DNA from: Chelydra serpentina
Lineage: Eukaryota > Chordata > Testudines > Chelydridae
Assembly: GCA_037349315.1 (NCBI GenBank)
Contig: JBAIAC010000004.1
Coordinates: forward strand, 42,845,001-42,909,000
Length of the DNA stretch: 64,000 bases
Reading direction: 5' to 3'
Of this stretch, positions 35,776 through 47,017 are shown one piece after another. The notes beneath the pieces are model-generated. The model was not told where the DNA came from. It saw only the letters and a list, made by a program, of their open reading frames with translations, and ran no database searches. Position numbers and translations under genes: made by a program. Position 1 is the stretch's first letter. Each line of letters starts with the position of its first letter.

Positions 35776-36257
35776 TAGGGCCCTACCAAATTCATGGTCC
35801 ATTTTGGTCAATTTCACGGCCATAGGATTTTTAAAATTGGACTTTTCATGATTTCAGCTATTTAAATCTGAAATTTCCTGGTGTAGTAACTCTAGGTGTC
35901 CTGACCCAAAACGTAGTTATGGCGGGGTCACAAGGTGGGTGGGGGTTACGGTACTGCTACCTTACTTCTGCACTGCTACTGGCGGGGCGCTGCCTTCAGA
36001 GCTGGACACCCGGCCAACAGTCACCATGCTCTGGCTGCCGAGCTCTGAAGGCAGTGCAGACGTAAGGGTGGCAATACCGTAACACCCCTAAAATAACCTT
36101 GTGACCCCCCTGCAACTTCCTTTTGGGCAGGACCCCCAATTTGAGAAACGCTGGTCTCCACCATGAAATCTGTATAGTATGGAGTAAAAGCACCCAAAAG
36201 ACCAGATTTCATGGTCTGTCACATGTTTTTCACAGCCGTGAATTGGGTAGGACCCTA
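35776..36257. mobile_element. 482-bp hAT element with perfect 8-bp TSD
   Basis: Identical ATTATGCT copies flank it (35768-35775 and 36258-36265). The TIRs are TAGGGCCCTACC on the left and TAGGGTCCTACC when the right end is reversed. They continue into CAAATTCATGG / CAATTCACGG. An internal hairpin pairs GCTGCCTTCAGAGCT (about 35989) with AGCTCTGAAGGCAG (about 36040). It sits 0.2 kb from exon E in the E-F intron. Non-coding. Confidence 0.9.
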
Positions 36258-36499
36258 ATTATGCTCTGTCATCTGCCGTTATCCCCAAATACAAACATAG
36301 TCTATGAAGTGAAAAGCAAGGAAAACAGTGATGTAACTCCAGATGAGAGATAATTGTAACCCAGATGAAAATACACCTACGCTACCTCCACTTCAAACCT
36401 AAATACAAAAAATTTTAAATTTCTATATTAAAATATAACATATAATATAAAGAAAGATGTGGGCAAGAAAGATACCAAAATAGATTGAGGACCACTTAC

Positions 36500-36556
36500 T
36501 TTAGTCCATGCTGTGGTTTCTAAACCAGCTTTCAAACAAACAGTAACCACAACATA
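36500..36556 (-). CDS. ATP8A2: ATP8A2 exon E (M8)
   Basis: This is a 57-nt, phase 0/0 exon with 19 codons, YVVVTVCLKAGLETTAWTK. The acceptor is TTCCACAG and the donor is GTAAGTG. This is P4-ATPase helix M8. The ending ETTAWTK is the diagnostic part: as I recall, ATP8A1 has an ETSYWTW-like ending while ATP8A2 has ETTAWTK, so this exon supports the ATP8A2 paralogue. A profile search against both paralogues would settle it. Confidence 0.96.
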
Positions 36557-36780
36557 CTGTGGAAAGAAAGAAATGGAGGAAATATATTATATTCAGCATG
36601 TATATCCCACGCCTAGCTGTTTAACTTTCCCCCTTCTAAAAATAACAATACTTTTATTTATATGCTGCCCATCCCCAAAGGCTCTGGGCACCTAACAACA
36701 GAACTAAAAGCATAATTTTTACACAATATTGTTCAGTAAATTTATGAAGGAGGGAATGAAAAGGAAAAGACAAAACATGT

Positions 36781-36796
36781 ACACACACACACACAC
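36781..36796. repeat. (AC)8 microsatellite
   Basis: Eight AC units in the short D-E intron, about 110 bp from exon D. Confidence 0.85.
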
Positions 36797-36904
36797 AGTC
36801 TAATTCTGATCTCACTCGTACACCTACTGATGTACACCAGTGTCTGATTGGAAGCAACTCTACTATTCAGCAAAATTGCTAATACATAAATGCTAAGAAC
36901 TTAC

Positions 36905-36966
36905 TGTATAAACAATGTTTCCAACAAATAAATAGTCTGGTCCTTGGCCATTTGTGAACACTGCAT
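36905..36966 (-). CDS. ATP8A2: ATP8A2 exon D (M7-M8 loop, start of M8)
   Basis: This is a 62-nt exon that completes the split Asp codon and continues AVFTNGQGPDYLFVGNIVYT. It has a CTTTCAG acceptor and a GTAAGT donor. It forms the exoplasmic M7-M8 loop and the first turn of M8. The loop residues are the least conserved part of the six exons, as expected for this position, while DYLFVGNIVYT is strongly family-like. Only 348 bp separates it from exon E, the shortest intron in the window. Confidence 0.95.
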
Positions 36967-38509
36967 CTGAAAGAGAGATAACAGCGCTTATCATCATATT
37001 TGATAATCAGTGTATCAACAGAATGGAATAAAAGGGGAGATTTTCAAAAGCAAAGATTTTCAATAACGTGCTTGAAAAAATCTCTTCTGAATTTGTCTTT
37101 GTAGAGTGCCTTTCATACCCTATGCTTCTCAAAGCACTTAAAAAAAGCAGTATGTTAGAAATCGGTAATGCAGTGTTGTGTTTATATGCTCAGAAATAGC
37201 ACTTTATATGCTCAGAAATAGCACAGTCACAACCCTAGTTGTTAAAAACTATTTTAGCGAGCGAATGAATGTTTGCCAGGCACTAACAAACAAATTGTCT
37301 AGAAGAGCTAAAGAATTTTCTGTGCTGCATATTGAGGCCTCTAATATTTTTTATAATTTGATGATATTCCTTCAAAGTAAATAGTTTTTAAACATAAAGT
37401 GATTTGTAGCCAAATGAGGTTGGTTTAAAAAAAAAAGGCAAGAGATTTGTAGTGGATACATGTAACGCCTAAAACATCTTAATGGGTGTTAATGTATCAA
37501 CTGACTGGCATTCAGTCTTAAACACATGCTTTCTCCAGGCAGAAAGTGTGCAGAAGGGTGAGTACAGGTTGATCTATCACCTGAAAGTGCCAAGCTTGGC
37601 AATACTTCAAGTGTCCATTTAGTCATTCTTAGCACTTGCCAACTTTAAATAGAAGCCTATGAAAGAACACATGACAGCCACACGAATGCCAAATGGACTC
37701 ATAATTACTGGAACATTCAAGCATTACCCAAGCATGAGCACCATTTATGTTTTCATAGGTTTCAAGATGTCTGCTAGAGAAGTATACAAGTCTGGAGTTG
37801 GAACAGACCTACGATAAAATGTTGGGCCTGATCCTATAAACACTTATAGTCTTGGCATAGTGCTTATGACCTTGAGTGGTTTCACTTTTTGAATTTATGT
37901 GCAGGACTGGACTTCATATTAGCAAACTGGGATCATTTACTGATATGGCTTGTAGTCTTACATTGATCATGGATCTTCATTCAAGCAGAAGCAGCGGCTC
38001 TTTTCAGCTTCCCAACAGAGTTCTGCTGATGCAGCTCTGTCCTGCTCGTCAATACCCTCAATTTTCAAACTTTAACCCTCTCTTGAGTAGGAGCTGTCAA
38101 TCATGCCTACTTTAGTTATTCCAAATTGTAGTTAGGTGGAGAAAAGTCCACTAAAGGCCTGTTTTCACTTGTGAACTAAACAGCATTTAAACATAGATCT
38201 TTGTAGGTAAAAAGACATTTGCAATCACCTATTGTCCAACCAGTTCAGTTACACTGACCACCCAGTTTAGACTTCCTGCTCAATCATTACATGGAAGTGG
38301 TACTGGACACTGCTGCAAAATCCTACCACAATGCCTCAAAGTGGCACAGCAGTGATCCTGGCTTGTCTGACAGTGAGGATAGCGGAATGTATTCTTCAGT
38401 TGGTTCAACCATGCTATTAAGGTGCCAGACTACCAGCCCAGAGAGAGGACAGCTGTCCTCCTTCTTGAGGGGGGAATTCAGTTGACGAGAGGCTGTTAAG
38501 AATCTCAGG
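36967..38509. other. Intronic sequence, nothing assigned
   Basis: Left part of intron C-D. No family-like frame or TIR element was recognised. Confidence 0.45.
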
Positions 38510-40570
38510 GGCCAGAAAAAGGACTGCCCTCTCAGTGTGCACCTATAACTGCAGGACACTGATGAGAGGCAATTTGATCAACCATCTAATGGAGGAGAAG
38601 GCAAGGACAGCCTGCAGCATCCTTGGCCTCTGAGAAACGCAACAAAGAAAGGAGATGGAAGTGAAGTGGAGAGACAAAAATACCATCATGTTGGGAAAAG
38701 GAGAAGGCGCAAGAACCGTTGGAAGAATCGGCTTCATCACCAACAAGGAATGGTCTTAAAAAATCATCTCCTGCAAGTTCAAGCCATCGCGCATCGGAGT
38801 GCTACACCTCCAACTGAACAAGAACAGCACCCTCAAGGTTATTCAGATCTATGCTCCCACAAGCACAAGCGAAGATGACGATGTGGAAGAATTCTATCAG
38901 GAACTCGAGGAAACCCTCGCTCAAAAATCCACATATACGATTGTGAAAGGAGATTTCAGTGCCAAAGTTGAAAGAGGGAAAGAAGGTGAAAAGTTCATTG
39001 GAAGGTATGGCACTGGTGAACAGAATTCATAAGGAGAGCAACTGGCAACTCTGGTAGAGACAAAAGAAATGTTCATTGGTAATACCTGGTTTAAGAAGAA
39101 GGCCAAGAGGAGATGAACATGGATCATGCCCAATGTGAAGAACAAGAACAAGATTGACTATATTCTGATTGATAGGTGGCGCATTGTAGAAGACATCTCA
39201 GTTGTACCATCATTTAACACCGGTAGTGACCATCACTTGCTCAGAGCACGGCTCAACTTCAACGAAAAGGTGGAGAAGAAAGCACTACAGATAGCAAATC
39301 AGAGACAGCGGCCAAAAATATTTGACAAGGCTTTCTTGAAAGCGAACATTTCCAAGGAGGACTGTAGTCTTATAGATAACTGCAATGAGGCTTATAAAAA
39401 CTTCACTGATAAGTTGAGGCAATGTGTGAAATTAGCTGAGAAAGAAAGACTGAAAAGAGCGAAGGGAAGAATCTCAGAGGAAATGCGGAACTTGCTAGAG
39501 AAGTGGAGGAATATGAAGCGAAAATGATGGTGACAAACTTGAGTACTCCCTCCTCTGCAAGTTGATAAGAAGAAGACTAAAGGAGGACTTTCAGAAGTAC
39601 CGAAATGAAAGGCTCTTAAAGATGGCTGAAGATTGCAGAAGCCTCAAAAAATGCAAAAGGGATTGACATTATGCAGGTCCACAATAATGGTGCTGAAGAA
39701 CAGGGACAGAAAACCAGTAATTGACACAACGGGGATGGAAGTGGTCTGCAACGATTTCTACACCGAACTGTTTGTGTCTCAATTAAACCATCTCAGATTC
39801 ACGGACAATATTGTGTTGATCGCCGAAAATACTATCAAACTACAGAAAATGCTGTGAGAACTCAACACAAAAAGCAGCCAAGTCAGACTGAAAATTAACT
39901 GCTCCAAAACTAAATTTATGCGGTCTGATACCTTACCAAAAGCCCAAATAACAATCAAGGGAGAACAAATAGAAGAAGTTGAGCAATGTGTCTATTTGGG
40001 CCAAGAAATTAACATGTGGCATGATCAGGAAGGTGAACTCTCGCAAAGAAAGAAAGCAGGTAGGTGTGCATTCAAATCTATCAAGGATGTCCTCCAAGGA
40101 AAAATCAACAAGGCAACACGCGCCAGCCTCTTCAACTCAATAGTACTGCCAGCAATGTTGTACGGCAGTGAAACATGGGCGCTGACAAAGACAGAGGTCC
40201 AGCAAATGTCTGTCATGGAGAGGGCGATGGAAAGAAGAATTCTGGGAATTTCAATCTGTGACTGAGTCTCCAATGAAGTGATCAGACAGGAGAGTGGAGT
40301 GCAGGACGTCGTTGTTGAGAGCAGGCATAGTAAAATGCGATGGGCCGGGCATATAGCGAGGCTCACTGACAATCGATGGACTGCAGCTGTTGCCATGTGG
40401 TTCCCACGGGAACTAAAACGACCGCTCGGCCAACCTCCAAAGAGATGGGAAGATTTTATTGTGAAAAGACATGGCCGCACATGGAGAAGGAAGGTCAGGA
40501 TATGAGAAGAATGGAAGACGTGTTGTGATCAGCGCCATCTATACAAGGGCTGAAGGACCAATCAATCAAG
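38510..40570 (+). pseudogene. RTE-clade LINE with internally deleted RT, plus strand
   Basis: Frames in order resemble an RTE-type ORF2. The AP endonuclease comes first, with a VCTYNC-like start near 38535, QIYAPTSTSEDDDVEEFYQE, a GDFSAKVERG block, then KNKIDYILIDRWR and FNTGSDHHLLRARL (the catalytic SDH region) near 39230. A linker follows. The frame then jumps from VVCNDFYTELF straight to HLRFTDNIVLIAE (motif C, normally FADD) at about 39790. RT motifs 1-A-B are therefore missing. After that come INCSKTKFM, EQCVYLGQEIN, NSIVLPAMLYGSETW and MRWAGHIARLTDNRW, then KRPLGQPPKRWEDF. Stops and frameshifts make it dead. The ATCAATCAAGGTGAGG 3' end is RTE-like. Confidence 0.85.
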
Positions 40571-41514
40571 GTGAGGGTACTGGACAAATGATGGGGGTCA
40601 GAACTGTAACTTACTTTCCCCCCTCTGAATCCTTTAGCCTAAGCCTTGCCAGTTTGGCATCCCTGGCTGCTGAGAGAGATAAAAGGCATTTACTGAAAGT
40701 GTTGTGTGATTTAAAACTGCTTCATAGCCAGTATGGATGGGAGCTTGTCTGGTTTCTTGTCATAGGAATCTGTAATCACCTTATCTCTTCTTACTGAACA
40801 CAGTGGTCCTGATCTCCATTGGCTTTCACCTTGTGTAGTCCTTGACACCAGTGTAAGCTGGGCGTAAAATGTTACCAAATCAGAACGGGAGGACTAACTA
40901 CACTTTGTTCTACCTTTGCACTGGTATTAATGAAAACAAAGGTGCAGAGCAATGGAGAATCAGGTCCATTATCTCCAGTGCATCTGAGGCTCTCTTGGCA
41001 TCGGTTACTTTAGTGTCCATATTGGTTGCTATGGATGTAATGTAATCTGGCCTAGTTACTCTGATTATATGCTGTTTATAATACAGTGTCATGGGAAACA
41101 CATTAAGATTATCTATGTAATTTTCAATGTAATTACTAGATTTAAAAAAAATATTCTAACATTATACTGCATTTCATGACCTCACTCTTTGGGAACCCAG
41201 TGACCCTGCAAAGAAAGACCTTTCTGTTAATAAGAAAAAAACTGAAGATGTGCAGAAAACATCTATCTTTAGAGCTATACAAGCGCCCATTCACTGAACA
41301 TATGCAGTCTTTATCCTAAGGAACTCAAGTGGGTAAAGAACATCCCAGTGTGAATGAAACATTGTTGTCTGAAGCTTTAAAAACACTTTTTACTTCAACA
41401 TAAAGAAAGTTGAAAACTTTATATTCACCTCTCCTTGGAGAATAAAAGGAACTGCCTACACTCACATTTTGCATAATTTTTCAGAAATGAAATTATTAAT
41501 ATTGGAGAACAATG

Positions 41515-41626
41515 CAGGGCTTTGGAGCTGTGCTCCAGCTCTGCTCCAGTTCCAGGCAAAAACCTGCAGCTCCACTGCTCCGGAGCTGCTCCACGCTCCA
41601 GCTCCGGGCTCCACTCCAAAGCCCTG
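41515..41626. mobile_element. 112-bp hAT MITE built of GGAGC/GCTCC words
   Basis: Identical 8-bp GAACAATG copies flank it (41507-41514 and 41627-41634). The TIRs CAGGGCTTTGGAG and CTCCAAAGCCCTG are perfect over 13 bp. The interior is almost wholly made of GGAGCT/GCTCC words in both orientations, so the unit is self-complementary at many registers. Confidence 0.92.
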
Positions 41627-41927
41627 GAACAATGAGCATCCTAATCTATTTCATTTGTGACACCTAAAAGGGCACTTTAAGAGAATATTTGTATTTAAGA
41701 TACTAGTTAGGGACAGCTCAAGAAGTTAAGGAAAAAAATATAAACAAACAAAAGTTCCTTAATTGTAACCTCTGGACAGATCAACCTAAAACAGAATTTA
41801 GAGAGGAGCTGTTTAATTTAACCCAATAACAACACTGGTTGTTATGCATGATAAGATATGAGTATACCTATTTCCTGAGTCAGGTAATAAGTAGACAGAC
41901 TGTAAGAGTTTGTCCTGTCCACGTATA

Positions 41928-43449
41928 CTCCTGGGGGCATTCTGTGCCAAAAAATTAAAAATTCTGTGCACAATATTGCAAAATTCTGCAAAATTTATTG
42001 GTCAGATAAATGTGGAGGCTCCAGCATGGCATTGGGGAGCACAGGCCACTGGCTGCACAGAGGTGGGAGATCACTGTGCAGCTTCCCCCAACCCCACCCC
42101 CACCCCAGGACACGGACTCAGCGGTGAGGCAGTCTCCAACCCTGACACAGCTCAAGGACTGGGCTTGCCCCAGAAACACCCCAGGGCCCTGTCCCTCAGT
42201 GCCTGGTGCACCAGGTGTGGGCAGGCAGGCTCAGCAAGGCAGGATCCAAGTATGGAGGGGCTTAGTGTGGGGGGGATCCAGGTGTGAGTTGAGAGGGCTC
42301 TGTGTGGGGCAATCTGGGTGCAGGCAGCTCAGTAGGGGATCTGGGTTCGGGGTAGATCTGGATGCACAGGGGCTTGTTGCAGGGTTCTGGGTGCAATGGT
42401 AATGGGATTCTGCAGGGAGGTCCAGTGAAGGTGGTTGGGGCTCAATGGGGGGTGTCTGGGTGTGGGAGGGAGAGAGCTCAGCAGGGGGGTCTGGGTGTGG
42501 CGTGCTCAGTGGGGGGTTCCAGTTGCTGGGGAAGTGGAGCTCAGTGGGGTGGAGATCCATGTGCAGCTGGCTGGGGCTCGGTAGGGTGGCGATCTGGGTG
42601 CGGTTGGCTTGTTGGGGTGGTCCAGGTGCAGGGAGAGTGGGGCTCGTCAGGGGAGGTTCTGAGTGCAGGGGGGATAAGGCTCGGTAGGAGGGTCTGGGTA
42701 TGAGAGGGTCTGGATGCATGGGGGTTGGGTGGATGGGGGAGCAGCTCACTGTACAGTGATCCCTCCCCCTGCAGCTGAGAAGCAATGGGTACAGGCAGGG
42801 GCGGCTCTAACATTTCTGCCGCCCCAAGCAAAAAAAAAACAACCCGAAACGCCACCCCCCCAACAAAAAAAACACCCCCCCAAAAAAACAACCACCCCAT
42901 CTCTCGAAGCGCGGGCGGCATGCCCGCGGCCCCGAGCAGAGGTGAGCTGGGGCGGCCGGCCAGGGAGCACATTTCTAGGGGCGGCATGGCCGGTGCCAGA
43001 ATTCCGCCCCTAGAAATGTGCCGCCCCAAGCACCAGCTTGTTTTGCTGGTGCCTGGAGCCGGCCCTGGGTACAGGAAGCGTGGGGTGGGGTGGGGAGGGA
43101 GAGGAGTTTGCAGAGCTTCCTACAGCCAGAGGAGAAATCTGGGGGTGGGTCTGACATGGCCCCGGATGCTGTGCAGGGGAAGAGGAAGTCCCATCCTCTA
43201 GCAGCTGAGCTCAGCACAGGGTAGGAGCCACCAGCCGGATCTTCTCCAGTCCCGCCCTCTGCCCCACAGTGATTTACCTCTCTGCCGGCTGCCCTGGGCA
43301 GAAACATACTGCCGGGGAGGGTCGTCTGACCACTCTTGTGGGTTCCTTTTGCTTCCCCATCAGAAAGTCATTTTTCTGCAGGGAAGAAAAGAAATTTGTG
43401 GGAGACATAAATTCTGTGCATGCACAGTGACACAGAATTCCCCCAGGAG
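41928..43449. mobile_element. 1.5-kb TA-flanked TIR element with G-rich interior
   Basis: The ends are CTCCTGGGGGCATTCTGTG and CTCCTGGGGGAATTCTGTG (right end reversed). They are flanked by TA (41926-41927 and 43450-43451). Sub-terminal sequence includes AAAAATTCTGTGCACA and its inverse. The interior 42240-42780 is a G-rich array of degenerate, roughly 40-bp TCTGGGTG(C/T)...GGCTC units. A hAT MITE is nested at 42796-43067. Non-coding despite long open frames. Confidence 0.8.
42796..43067. mobile_element. 272-bp hAT MITE nested in the TA element
   Basis: Perfect 8-bp duplications GGTACAGG flank it (42788-42795 and 43068-43075). The TIRs are CAGGGGCGGCTC and, reversed, CAGGGCCGGCTC. The interior has an A/C-rich stretch (AAAAAAACACCCCCC) and paired CCTAGAAATGTG/CACATTTCTAGG words. 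Non-coding. Confidence 0.92.
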
Positions 43450-43451
43450 TA

Positions 43452-44166
43452 ATGCTATGTACAAACTGGCTGGGTACATGGTGGGATTTCTTGTCTTTCT
43501 GTAAAGTACCAGGCAGTTGCCATTGGCAGCTGCAGGATACCAGACTTGAGGATGTTACTGTCTCATCTGATAGGGCAAATTCTGTTTTCCTAAATTTTCT
43601 AACTCTGAACCTTATCCAGCTTCCACTTAAGTGAACAGAAGTCCTTCCATTGACTTCAATGGGAGTTGGTTGGGACACTCTGGAAATTACCCTGCATTTT
43701 GTAGGCAATTTGGGAAGAGTCTATTGTATAATTTTAAAAGCCCAACAAATATAAAGCAAAAGGTTTCCCTATTGTAAGGATATAAAACTCACTATATGAA
43801 CACTGTACAAGTATGTGACATAAGGAATGAAAATATTTGAAAAGGAAAGAAAACTGAAGATTTTTTGTGTGTGCCTGAACCCATGTTTTATTTCAGAACC
43901 TTCAGAAGACATAAGTGTATGACAAAGAGGCTTACTAAAAATTAGGTATGGAAGTCACTATATGGAAGATATCCATGTCAAATGCAAGAAGAGAGGCTTC
44001 CAAAGGTCAGTGTTGATAAATGGTCAAGGCTAGAAGCTATAACCGGTCCGACTGTCTATCATCATTAGTTTTCTTAGAACCAGTTGTGACCTCCAGCTCT
44101 GCAAACACATTGGCACTGGGAAAACTGAATGCTACTCGCTGACATTTGAAATAATGAAGCAGTTAC
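43452..44166. other. Intronic sequence next to exon C, nothing assigned
   Basis: No feature beyond ordinary intron is seen. Confidence 0.5.
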
Positions 44167-44245
44167 CATGTTCCAGCACTTTCAGTGGAAACCAGAAAAG
44201 AATGATGGAGTGGATCAAGGCGTTGATGCAGTGACCCCAGAAAAC
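44167..44245 (-). CDS. ATP8A2: ATP8A2 exon C (M7)
   Basis: This is a 79-nt exon of 26 codons plus one base. It reads VFWGHCINALIHS, then IILFWFPLKVLEH, then a G that starts a split codon. The acceptor is CCCTCAG and the donor is GTAACT, starting at 44166. The peptide is helix M7 of a P4-ATPase. The leftover G joins AT at the start of exon D to make Asp, so the phases agree (this exon ends in phase 1 and the next begins there). FWFPLK and VLEHD resemble ATP8A2 more than ATP8A1 as I remember them. Confidence 0.95.
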
Positions 44246-45297
44246 CTGAGGGAAAACAAACCAAGAAAGTCAGGAGTCCGCCAAAAATCTTGATCTCTCT
44301 CTAACTCCCAACAAATGCTTCATTGTGAAGTTTACTGGCAGAGTGTAATGTTTCTCCTAAGCTGCAATACTTGAACTTTTCTGAAATATATTTCCTCATC
44401 CACTTTTTACGTAATTTCTGTGCTACCACCGGACAACTCTGCTTCAATTGAAGGATTTTTTAAATACATTATGTCAGATTATACTAGGGCAAACATATTA
44501 CCCCCCAAAATCTTCATCAGAATATGAGCAGGTGAATTCACCTTTGCTTATTCGCTCAAATTATCATGATGATAGCCAGGACTATTAATACAATGAAACA
44601 CAGTTACTTTATTTTCTTTTAATGGAGAAAAGTACTTTTTGTATCCCACAATGTCCCATTTAAAAGTCTTATGTTTCTCATATATCAGAGGTTTGCATAT
44701 TCTGCAGTTTTGTTCTTTGAAATCTTAGAATCCCTCTGACAAAACAAACGTAGGACCTTGCTTTGTTTCAAGAGTATATTTAATTACTCATTAAAAAAAA
44801 ACCCAGAACATCAAATGGTGAAATTTCTTAGCACAAAAAGGTCAGTAAATCAATGAAACAGAAAGTGTAGGATATTCTCCAAAATATTAAAAGAAAATAC
44901 AAGAGTGTAACTTTATCTGCATAATTCTTAAACCTCTGCAATGACAGAAGAATAAAATCATCCCAATTTAAGAAAAACTTTAAAAAGATACTTAGCAAGG
45001 CTGGTAGGTAGGATTATGGCAGCATCTCAATATGAAACTCAAAAAACAGGCACAGCTCATCCAGCTTCTCTGAAAGATGTAGCCAGGCCATATATTGCTA
45101 AGTAGAATAAGCTATGAGTTGCAAAATTCATATTCAGATATGGGCCCTGATCTGAATTTCCCCCACATTTGGATGGATTTCAGGACTATTATTCTAGTTC
45201 AGGCCTCTCTTCTAGTCACTACTCAGAAACAGCAAATTATTTTCAAAAGAACACAACATTCTAGGAAGCAAGGACAACTCTGATTTCAAGGGAGTTA

Positions 45298-45543
<246 letters not shown>

Positions 45544-46492
45544 CTACAAAGAAAACAAACAAACACCTATTAACTTTATAAGTAGATCCAAGATAATGTT
45601 TGAGATCTAGGGTGAAATCCTGGTGCAACTGAAGTCAATGGCAAAACTCCCATTGAGTTCAGTCGGGACAGAACCTCATCCCCAGAGTGTAATTTGACAT
45701 AATTTTCAGTCAAACCAAAACCTGAAATGCAGTGATTCATAACTCTTATTATTGACTGTACTTAACCTAAGCACAAAAAGAAGCCAGAAAAGGTAATTCT
45801 TACTCTTGCTGTTAACTAATAAGCTTAAGAGAAACAAGCCGAGCATCAGTATTTCATGTCATATTATTAGCCAACTAGTCCAGTTACATTAAAATGTATC
45901 TAAAGCCTGAAAAAGAAAGGCTGGCATGTACATTATGGAAAAGATTTGAGGTAAGTTGGTTCAAACATAGCTGCAACTGGAGCCGTGATAAAGTATTTCA
46001 TTTGTTTTACTAAAGCAAAGATTATAAAGACATTAGTGCAAGTAAAGGTGGAAATCAGAGAAAAACTTCTAAAAAATAAAGAATATTCTGGATTCTGTTA
46101 TTTCTGGCCTTCTATAGTTTCTAAGCGAGGCATGAACCTTGATAGGAGTATGCCAACTCAGACTGAATCCAGACAAAAAAGAAGTGATATTGCTACGTCA
46201 GAGGAACATCTAGAGAAAGAAACAGAGACCAGCATTTTGTTTCTATTTCTTTTCTGCTTTTTCACACGAGTTTTTTGGGGGAAAGATCTGTTTATGAGAT
46301 ATTTGGAGTTCAGAACTTTGTACTGTTCTGCATCTATATACTTTTTTATAACAGCTACAGAAAATGTTTACACTGAATGAAATAAATACAGACATATTAT
46401 TTGTATTGCATTAACACCCAAGGGCCTCAGTCAGCATCAGGATCCTGTTTGTGCTACAAAGGGCACAAACTCATAGGATTCTCATTCACCAC
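45544..46492. other. Right of exon B: foldback fragment, otherwise unassigned
   Basis: 45608-45690 (GGTGAAATCCTGGTGCAACT, TCAATGGCAAAACTCCCATT) is part of an amniote foldback repeat. The open frame at 45985-46380 resembles no family and lacks splice support on either strand. Confidence 0.45.
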
Positions 46493-46639
46493 AGGTTTCA
46501 GAGTGGTAACTGTGTTAGTCTGTATCCACAAAAAGAACAAGGCGTATTTGTGGCTCCTTAGAGACTAACAAATGTATTTGGGCATAAGCTTTCGTATATA
46601 TTATATATATACACAGAGAACATGAAAAGATGACTCTAA
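46493..46639 (-). mobile_element. Penelope-like element, 3' part (left of Harbinger)
   Basis: GGTTTCAGAGTGGTAACTGT, TGTTAGTCTGTATCC and TAGAGACTAACAAATGTA occur in order. This is the 3' untranslated end, in minus orientation, of a turtle Penelope-like retroelement, recognised from memory of the family. It is interrupted at 46637-46639 by the Harbinger insertion and continues at 51850. Both pieces together read as one 5'-truncated copy. Confidence 0.7.
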
Positions 46640-46795
46640 GGGTATGTCTACACTACGGTACTAGTTCGATTTCTGTGAAACCGAACTTGTGAACCCGATA
46701 TTTCCAGGTCGATTGTTCGAATCCACACCAGGGATGTTTATTCGAATGTCCGAGTCCACAGTAGGGGGGCAAGCATCGACATTGCAAGCGGTGCA

Positions 46796-46816
46796 CTGTG
46801 GGTAGCTATCCCACAG
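46796..46816. repeat. Sub-terminal palindrome of the Harbinger element
   Basis: CTGTGGG-TAGCTA-TCCCACAG is an almost perfect palindrome about 155 bp inside the left TIR. A related GTGCACTGTGGGATAGCTCC lies near 51617-51636, about 215 bp inside the right TIR. Shared sub-terminal motifs often serve as transposase or partner binding sites; that role is inferred here. Confidence 0.5.
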
Positions 46817-47017
46817 TTCCCGCAGTCCCGCCTGCCCACTGGAATTCTGGGTGTAGCCCCCAGTGCCTTGTGGGAACGAAATTGTGTCAAGGGTCGGTAT
46901 ACGTACATTTCGTCACTCGACCCACACTTCCGCCTTCCCTACGTGAAAGCGCCGGCGGGGAATGAATTCGCGCCCTTTTCCTGTGGCTGATAGCTCGGAC
47001 GCCACTGGACAGTGAGC

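Noticed and set aside
42231..43029. Proline/cysteine-rich long frames on both strands
   Set aside because: They lie inside the TA-flanked repeat element and its nested hAT; the amino-acid bias comes from G-rich degenerate repeats.
45985..46380. 131-codon plus-strand ORF antisense to the host gene
   Set aside because: Low-complexity ending and no family match; no promoter or poly(A) context.
47012..47017. GTG at 47012 as transposase start
   Set aside because: A eukaryotic gene with an ATG two codons later; ATG 47018 is preferred.
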